Positions 57,929-64,000 of a stretch of 64,000 nucleotides of DNA are shown in pieces. Each line of letters begins with the position of its first letter. Positions within the stretch are counted from its first letter, which is position 1. The notes under the pieces are model-generated. The model was not told the origin of the DNA, did no database searches, and saw only the letters and a list, made by a program, of their open reading frames with translations. The stretch is from contig CATQJL010000112.1 of NCBI GenBank assembly GCA_958299035.1, positions 44,846,941 to 44,910,940 of the forward strand. Direction: 5' to 3'. Origin of the DNA: Cylicocyclus nassatus (Eukaryota; Nematoda; Chromadorea; Rhabditida; Strongylidae). Made by a program: the position numbers and the translations under genes.

Positions 57929-58333
57929 GGTCAGAAGTCGAAGTGTCCCATCCAAACAAGCTGCATACCATTAGATGCAGCATGAAACGCTGACTCGAAA
58001 TCTGTCTTCCTTATCTGCCGAGCCTTTGTACACATGAAGTTAGAGCAGTTTTCGCAGAAAATTGCGAAACAAGGCACACTATTGCTCTTCTACGTGACCT
58101 TCGGTGGGCATAAAGACCTACCTAGCTGCATGTTTTGGCCCAGTGTTGAGCCGAACATAACTCTGTGCTGCCAAGCACCTTGCTTACCCGATTTCTTGGC
58201 AATATAATGACTCATATTGGCTTATAGCTTCGTCCACAAAGCGCAAAGCAGATAGGGGTGACAAATTTGAAGTCAGCTTCTATGCTGCATATGGTATGTA
58301 GCTTTGAATAGGCCACTTCGACTTCTGACCAAC
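57929..58333. mobile_element. TIR element with 'ggtcagaagtcgaagtg' ends
   Basis: Left ggtcagaagtcgaagtgtcc and right, read back, ggtcagaagtcgaagtggcc. Subterminally it has catgaaacgctgactcgaaat, relating it to elements at 18230, 35549 and 56046. Confidence 0.6.
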
Positions 58334-59245
58334 CCTTGAAAGTATCAGAGAAGGCACAATATGAATCTTGCATAGTCTCATATAAGCTAGCTTGTATGAT
58401 GTCGCCATGTTGCGAGTTATGAAAAGTGTCCCTCGCGGTAGCCCAAAACCAGTTTTCTCTAACATGTGGTTAGGTATATCTACTAAAGCGAAAAACGACG
58501 AATGTACCAAATCTTCATCTGTACTAGCAGATAAGCAACTCAATCAATCGCTCTTTAGTCTTCTTCCTTTCCAGGAACAGATTGCGTGGTCTAGATAATG
58601 CACATGACCATAGGAATGAGAATAAAATGCTAAAAGCTCCATATATTCAAACATTTTATTTTCGATGCTTCAAAAACAAGTGTGAGGAAGAAACAACAGA
58701 GGTTTGTTTACAACAAAAGAAAACACATGAACTAGGAAAAGCTTATATGCATTGACTAATCTTTCACGCGAATAGAGTTGTTGGCAAAATTTACAATGCA
58801 ATCTACGAAAGCACTGACCCAAACATCACTATGCCACTATGAGTGTCCCTGATATCTGTACAAACGTGGCTAAATTTTAACTCTTTGTAAGGCATAACTA
58901 GATTTTTGGAAAAACTTAGGTGAACTCAGACGAGAAGAAAGATTTGACTACCCAAAGTGTCGACATATACAAAATTTACATATGTGAAATGCGTAAAATG
59001 GAAACGAAACGAAACGGAGGTGAAGCGATAAGAGCAACACGAGAGTATTGGAATAAATCACTGCTCCAGAGTCGGATAGGCAAATGGAAGAGATAGAAAA
59101 CCGAGACTTTCGAAGCACTGAGTGAACTACCGCGTTTACTGTCCAGTATGTACAGCATATCTACACAAAAATCCTACATGACAACGAATGGCAGTGAGAC
59201 CTATGCCAAAGACTTCTGGAAATTGAGGAAAACTAGATGGCAGTT
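58334..59245. other. 3' flank of the Atos homologue
   Basis: No coding was recognised. On minus, aataaa at 58660-58655 is a possible polyadenylation signal about 590 bases after the Atos stop; the plus strand has its own aataaa at 58621. Confidence 0.3.
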
Positions 59246-62200
59246 TTATTTCTTCGGGGAATAACGTGGATGTCGCGGCAATTCCGTCTCAGCCATGAGG
59301 CGGTAACGAGCCGAATCGTAGCCTACGCGACCTTTTAGTTCTAGATTCAGTGCATCTAGCGTGTTATTCTGCGAAAAAAGCATTCGAATATCCGTGTGGA
59401 GGTAGAGACGGCAACGACGATCAGTGGCAAGTCTGAGAATCGAATTTCATATGCAACAATGATATTTCCAAGGTTATCATCAAGAATTCAGCTGTCACTA
59501 CTGCGTTAGCGCATATAACACTGGATTATACTGAAGAAAAAAAAACCGTTCGGCAACAATCTGCGCATTTTTGGCCCATCTTACAAGGGAAGGATAGTCC
59601 ATCAAAGTGGGGTTTACACACATGATGCATATCATTCTGCTGCTCTTGGGGCCCTAACGTCAAATCCGTGATTCATAGCTGCTCAACGATTTTCTGGGAA
59701 AAGTTATGACCGATGATTTACCCAGGACGCGGCTAAGGCCCCCAGAAAATCATTGAGCAGCTATAGATCACGGATTTGACATTATGACCCCAAGAGCAGC
59801 AGAATAATATGCATCATGCGTGGAAACCCCACTTCGATGGACGATCCTTCCCTTGTTAGAAAGCCGGTGGGTCGATTCTCCTTACTTTGTGCTTTTGAAA
59901 AAAAACGTAGAGGGGGGAGGGGGGCTGAAAAGATTTGCTCATATCAAAACAGACCGAAAAAAAAACAGATCATATCAAAAAAAATTTCCATCTTGATCTC
60001 AAAATATTATAAAAATTATAGAAATATCTGTTGGACAAGTTTTGCAGACTGACATACATTATACAAATTTTTCAGTTAAAAATAATAATAGAGAAGTATT
60101 TCTAAGTAAATTGCTGCAGTGTTGGACTCACAGCCTGTAAAGGAAATCCAAAATGATTTGATAAGCGTACGATATCTAAACTTGCCGAAAATGAATGAGA
60201 TTGATGAGGTGCTTATCGGCTTTTCCTTCTTCATCACCACTCCCCAGAAAAATTCTCTGCCTTATGAATGTTTGTGATGATGGTGGCATGTCCGTCATGT
60301 CGTAAGCGACCACAAACACTTTCACCACTGTCTCTTGGGGATTGAAAAGAGTCTTAAATGAGCAACATAGGATAGGGATGTTAGGCTGAAAAACTCACTG
60401 CTTGGATAGTTCCTTGTTTTGGAATGCGATAGCCACGTCTACCAAGCGAATCCAGAGAGCATACACCCTAAATGAGCACTCTTTCAGACAACAATTGTCG
60501 GACATACCTAACACGTTTCGGACCGGAACTGCTGGCGAATTTTACGTAGAGAAGTCGTTCGAGAAGCTCACTACCCTTTTAGCAGCGCACCGTTTATGAT
60601 AAGTATGGATATGACATGAATCTATAACACCGTCACCGTACAAGATGGCCTCTATGCGAGATATGTTTCTCACATGATGTGCACTTAGGTATGCTTTGCG
60701 AGCGTACAAAACCCCTAAACGTCTCATTACAAGCGTTGATCTGAAGAAAGCGTTACTTTCATTTTTTTTGGGTAGATTTGAACCAATTGCACGACGCTAG
60801 ATCAATACTAGCATTCTGATAAGCCATAAAATTGTGGGACCAAATTATCAAAAACCGTAGGCTTAATCTAGGCTAAAACCTAATAGTTTTGAGGTCTGAC
60901 AACACGCTGCTAAAAAACGCTTCGAGGTCCGTGACCATTTGTGCACACGGTCCGAAACGTGTTGATAATTTCATAAAGTCGACTGAGAATGTCCGAATTT
61001 TCAAATATACCAACAGTCTGTCTAGAACACTGTGCTCAGGGATCAAAACCATATGCGTAACCAAATCGCAATGGTGATTATTCGCATCCTATGCAGAAAT
61101 TCTGCATACAATCACAATGTGCCGATAGAATCGGCACCTCTTTCACCTCCTCTGATGATTACCATGAAGGTCATGCATAAGCATGACCTGCTGTGATATG
61201 AGCACCGTTACTGCCCAAATATGTTAACTTACTTCGCCACGCCTATTATCTAAAGCTTTCTACCATTGCACCCACGTGTGCTAGTCGACTGTTCATAAAG
61301 CTTATTAGCTAATGTGTTCTATATAACACACTCTACCAGGAGCTATTCGCCTCAGGCTACAGTAAAGCCAAGGAACCACCCTTACATTTGGTGCATCGGC
61401 CAAATACGAAGGCCGACACAGTGCTTCGCAAACAGGAGCACAAAGGAAACATCTCGCAATGAAGCTGTTTCCCAGCCTCTACGCACAAGTTAGACGGCTC
61501 ACCAAGAATCTCACGGACGTACTGCATGAGTACGCATACAGCGGTGAGAAGACCATACTTCCAGATAACGACGAATTGCGCCGGCGGATATGCGTCTACA
61601 ATCTGCGCCAATATGCGCGAATAATCAGAGAAGTGGAGACCGCCGCACAGTCACTACAAATGAGGACTGATGTGCTAGAGAAACTTTACCAAAACGAAGA
61701 ATCTACCGCCATAAGGAAAGTGATGGTGATGGAAATGGAGGAGCTCGATAAAGAGATAAGATTTTATAAAGCCATTGATGATACTCACATGCTTGTCTAC
61801 TTTGTGCAACTCCGCATGACAGAATTTGAGGCAGAATTGGAAAGCATCGAAAGCAAGAGGAATTTTGCTGTAACATGCAAAAATAACAGTGAGCAACTAC
61901 TATTCGGAAATCAGTCGAACGATTCACCAAAATCAGGCGATCCTATCCCAAACGATACGCCAACGATGAACGAAGAAACGCTTAAAAACGAAGAAGAAAG
62001 TAAAGGAAAGACTAACATTGATTCCAGGAGTAATTTCAGTGCTGAGAACAGCATAATATACGCTCAGGACAAAAAACAAAACAAGTCTTTGGAACCAGCC
62101 GTTCTAAACCTCGATGATGGCTACTGTGCGACGAAAATAGAAGCAAATTCACCGCAGGGCAATGCAACAAAAGAGATGACAAAAGGACGCAAAAAGTCGA

Positions 62201-64000
62201 AAATCAGTGATGATCGATGCAGTGAGGTCTACTCTGCCCATAACGAGGAGCCTTTCCAGGTCATGACGCCTTTGGTTACCTGTGAAGAAACAGCTGTCTC
62301 CAAAAATGAGGATTTGCTAGCTCCGCTTTCAAGCAAGAAGATCGCTCCCACTGAATATATTCCAGAGTTTAACTCCATATTATCCTGTCATATTCAATTC
62401 GCTAATCACACCATCTTTATTGAAGTCTACTCTCTACATTCATTTGCCTCGTGCCGGCGCCACGTCCGCTCATACTTCACGGATCTCAACACAGTCAAAG
62501 CAATACGTGCCGGTTACCAGCGTCCACTACTCTATCCAGATAAGCAGAAGAGTTTGCGAAAAGGAGTAGATTATTCGAATGTGTTTTTGTCATGTGCTGT
62601 CTCTCTTTTCTGCTTCATGCTTGGCCGGCGGCAGTGTGCCGATAGAATCGGCACCTCTTTCACCTCCTCTGATGATTACCATGAAGGTCATGCATAAGCA
62701 TGACCTGCTGTGATATGAGCACCGTTACTGCCCAAATATGTTAACTTACTTCGCCACGCCTATTATCTAAAGCTTTCTACCATTGCACCCACGTGTGCTA
62801 GTCGACTGTTCATAAAGCTTATTAGCTAATGTGTTCTATATAACACACTCTACCAGGAGCTATTCGCCTCAGGCTACAGTAAAGCCAAGGAACCACCGAT
62901 ACACACAACGAAGTTTTTCCCCGATATATTTTCACTTGGGAATGTGTGCGTGTGTCAAGTCACGTAAAATAGAATCTGGAAGAAGATCTGAGAAAGGTGA
63001 ATTGAGCACAAGCGCTTACCAGATATGGTGATGGAGCTGTTTCGCTGTCATTAAGGTCAAAAAAGTAGGCGGTGACTGGCAGTGAGGTATGTGGTGAAGA
63101 AAAGGCACCAGAGGCAGCTGAACAAATGCAATAGTTTATAACAAAGTTGCAACAAGTTTATAACAAAACTCTTCAACTTGAATAAATAGTAAAACATCCA
63201 AACTGAATTCAAATTTCCACTAACCTATTTGCAAATTGAAGCCCTCCAGTCTTTTTACTGGATCAAGTCGGCCATTCAAGGCACTCTCCTCAAAATTTCC
63301 TAAAAGGCTGCCAGGTTGATGCCGATTTAGGCGTGATTCGGGAAGAACGATGTCAGAAGCTGATAAACTGCTGAAAGAGCGAATGTAATCAGGAAAAAGA
63401 CTAAGACTATAAAAAAACACTTACTTTCGCTGCCGAGATAACGGAGCAGGGCTTGAATGAAGAGGAAGACCGGTGACCTTGAAAATAATTTGTTGACAAA
63501 TACAACGACGAGAATAACGTCTGAGTGTTACGTACTTTACTGAACAACGATCCACCACTTTTTGTGCGTTGACGTCCACGTTCTCCTTTGATTGTTTGCA
63601 GACGATTCACTAGGGCATCAATTTCTTTCGAGTCGCTAGCATCATTCGACTGACTGGATAGGGAACATGCCGATAGTACCCGACGAGCAGGACGCTAAAT
63701 GGTATAAGCTCACGATCACAGCTTGGAGTTTTCCAAAGGACTTAGATTTTCTTAAATACCTCATCCAGAGGGCCAGCCAAAGCAACAAACTTGGGAGATG
63801 GTCCGCCAAGAGTAGGGACAACTGGATCAGGAAGTGGCTTGTGCTTTAGACTGAAAATAAATTCTCACCATAACAATCTGACTTGCGCTTGCATGTTTGT
63901 GCGGTGAAAAAATGCGAATAACAGTGAACTTTTCAGTGTTAACTTCAGCAACGTAAAATAAAAAGATCATCTGACAAGCAAACTATATACCTCAAGACAG
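59246..64000 (-). CDS. atos: Atos (FAM214/atossa) homologue, 3' part, partial at right edge
   Basis: Minus-strand exons: 63850-63760, 63649-63536, 63477-63425, 63370-63225, 63117-63020, 60467-60399, 60352-60186, 59432-59246; about 307 residues to the stop. A preceding exon probably ends at 63991 (gtatat donor). Family marks: LPLHSSPAP, SLLGNFEESALNGR, LEGFNLQI, SLPVTAYFFDL, LGRRGYRIPKQGTIQA, TLFNPQETVVKVFVV, MPPSSQTFIRQR, RLYLHTDIRMLFS and the terminal RHPRYSPKK. These correspond to the DUF4210 and 'chromosome segregation' domains of FAM214A/B and fly Atossa, a nuclear transcription-associated protein. The intron 60185-59433 begins GC instead of GT. The 2.55-kb intron 63019-60468 holds an LTR retrotransposon and a small TIR element. 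The N-terminal part lies outside the window. Confidence 0.9.
59576..59868. repeat. Inverted repeat (arms about 120 bp) in the last Atos intron
   Basis: 59576-59699 and 59750-59868 are reverse complements at roughly 88% identity (caagggaaggatagtccatc; ctgctgctcttggggcc; caaatccgtgat) around a spacer of about 50 bases. Transcripts of the Atos gene would form a long hairpin here. Confidence 0.75.
60511..60962. mobile_element. Possible short-TIR element in an Atos intron
   Basis: acacgtttcggacc (60511-60524) recurs inverted at 60949-60962. The left flank is TA; the right has TA two bases away. It could be a MITE; a 14-base inverted match alone is modest evidence. Confidence 0.3.
61118..61386 (+). 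repeat. 5' LTR
   Basis: TGT...ACA, with a short terminal hairpin gtgccgat-agaatcggcac at the start and an inner inverted pair (ggtcatgc / gcatgacc). A TATA-like tatataacac lies near 61320. It aligns with a diverged LTR at 15.7-17.9 kb. Confidence 0.88.
61459..62697 (+). CDS. Gag-like protein of the LTR retrotransposon, 412 codons
   Basis: The N-terminal 140 residues are highly charged and helical with coiled-coil character (LTKNLTDVLHEYAYS, REVETAAQSLQ, MEMEELDKEIRFYK), like the N-terminal helical region of BEL/Pao gag. The middle (about 160-300) is Ser/Asn/Lys-rich and probably disordered. No zinc knuckle, protease or RT motif is visible. The frame runs 63 bases into the 3' LTR before its stop. 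Its role should be particle assembly; the assignment rests on position and composition. Confidence 0.6.
   Translation: MKLFPSLYAQVRRLTKNLTDVLHEYAYSGEKTILPDNDELRRRICVYNLRQYARIIREVETAAQSLQMRTDVLEKLYQNEESTAIRKVMVMEMEELDKEIRFYKAIDDTHMLVYFVQLRMTEFEAELESIESKRNFAVTCKNNSEQLLFGNQSNDSPKSGDPIPNDTPTMNEETLKNEEESKGKTNIDSRSNFSAENSIIYAQDKKQNKSLEPAVLNLDDGYCATKIEANSPQGNATKEMTKGRKKSKISDDRCSEVYSAHNEEPFQVMTPLVTCEETAVSKNEDLLAPLSSKKIAPTEYIPEFNSILSCHIQFANHTIFIEVYSLHSFASCRRHVRSYFTDLNTVKAIRAGYQRPLLYPDKQKSLRKGVDYSNVFLSCAVSLFCFMLGRRQCADRIGTSFTSSDDYHEGHA
62635..62903 (+). repeat. 3' LTR
   Basis: Copy of 61118-61386 with two differences, both in the last six bases. The preceding ggccggcggcag is only a weak polypurine tract. 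Confidence 0.88.

Larger units (their letters stand above)
61118..62903 (+). mobile_element. Non-autonomous LTR retrotransposon (BEL/Pao-like, gag only) in an Atos intron
   Basis: Two 269-base LTRs (61118-61386 and 62635-62903) start TGT and end ACA. They look identical except for two bases near the 3' end (cttaca versus gataca). The 5-bp duplication cacaa flanks the whole (61113-61117, 62904-62908). A primer-binding-site-like tggtgcatcggcc starts at 61389. The internal region is only 1.25 kb, with one frame and no protease, RT or integrase, so it needs enzymes from elsewhere. Near-identical LTRs imply recent insertion. It is antisense to the Atos gene. Confidence 0.88.

Noticed and set aside
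1..64000. CRISPR array, operons, bacterial promoters, rRNA or complete tRNA genes
   Set aside because: None seen. The DNA is eukaryotic with spliced genes, and the only tRNA-like sequences lie inside the dispersed repeat and lack a full cloverleaf.

Overview
The window reads as a stretch of a nematode nuclear genome, most likely a clade V (strongylid or hookworm-like) parasite. The evidence is short introns with TTTYCAG-type acceptors, candidate spliced-leader acceptors just before start codons, nematode-style tyrosinase with ShKT domains, and Penelope-like, BEL/Pao-like and mariner-like repeats. The organism is an inference; no ribosomal or mitochondrial marker is present. Genes occupy little of the sequence. 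Most of the 64 kb is mobile DNA, much of it palindromic (foldback) non-autonomous transposons, several nested in one another.

Genes, left to right. (1) The last three exons of a cathepsin B-like cysteine protease lie on + at 1832-2296; the exons for the catalytic Cys are not seen. (2) A complete 18-exon tyrosinase gene lies on + (27204-41174, 748 residues): signal peptide, type-3 copper domain, four ShKT domains and a Gly/Arg/Trp-rich tail. Its first intron is 7.3 kb and full of repeats, and its last intron is almost entirely one repeat insertion. (3) A complete 8-exon DXO/Rai1-family gene lies on + (52916-55375, 373 residues); two of its expected catalytic residues are replaced. (4) The 3' part of an Atos (FAM214/atossa) homologue lies on - (59246 to the right edge). 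It has eight clear exons and one GC-AG intron, and an LTR retrotransposon sits in another intron.

Mobile layer. A 5'-truncated Penelope-like element with GIY-YIG endonuclease and hammerhead-ribozyme signatures lies at 15.9-17.8 kb inside an older LTR. A gag-only LTR retrotransposon with almost identical LTRs and a 5-bp target duplication lies at 61.1-62.9 kb. There are at least five mariner-type palindromic elements with TA duplications, PIF/Harbinger-like and hAT-like MITEs, a 1.55-kb foldback (18.6-20.2 kb), five copies of a repeat with conserved 'acccggctccgcccg' and 'tatataagat' ends, and a field of degenerate tandem repeats (47.7-51.8 kb).

The four genes share no evident pathway. Exon chains were built by hand from splice signals, reading-frame continuity and recall of family motifs. 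Repeat families were assigned by terminal repeats, target duplications and recall, without database searches.
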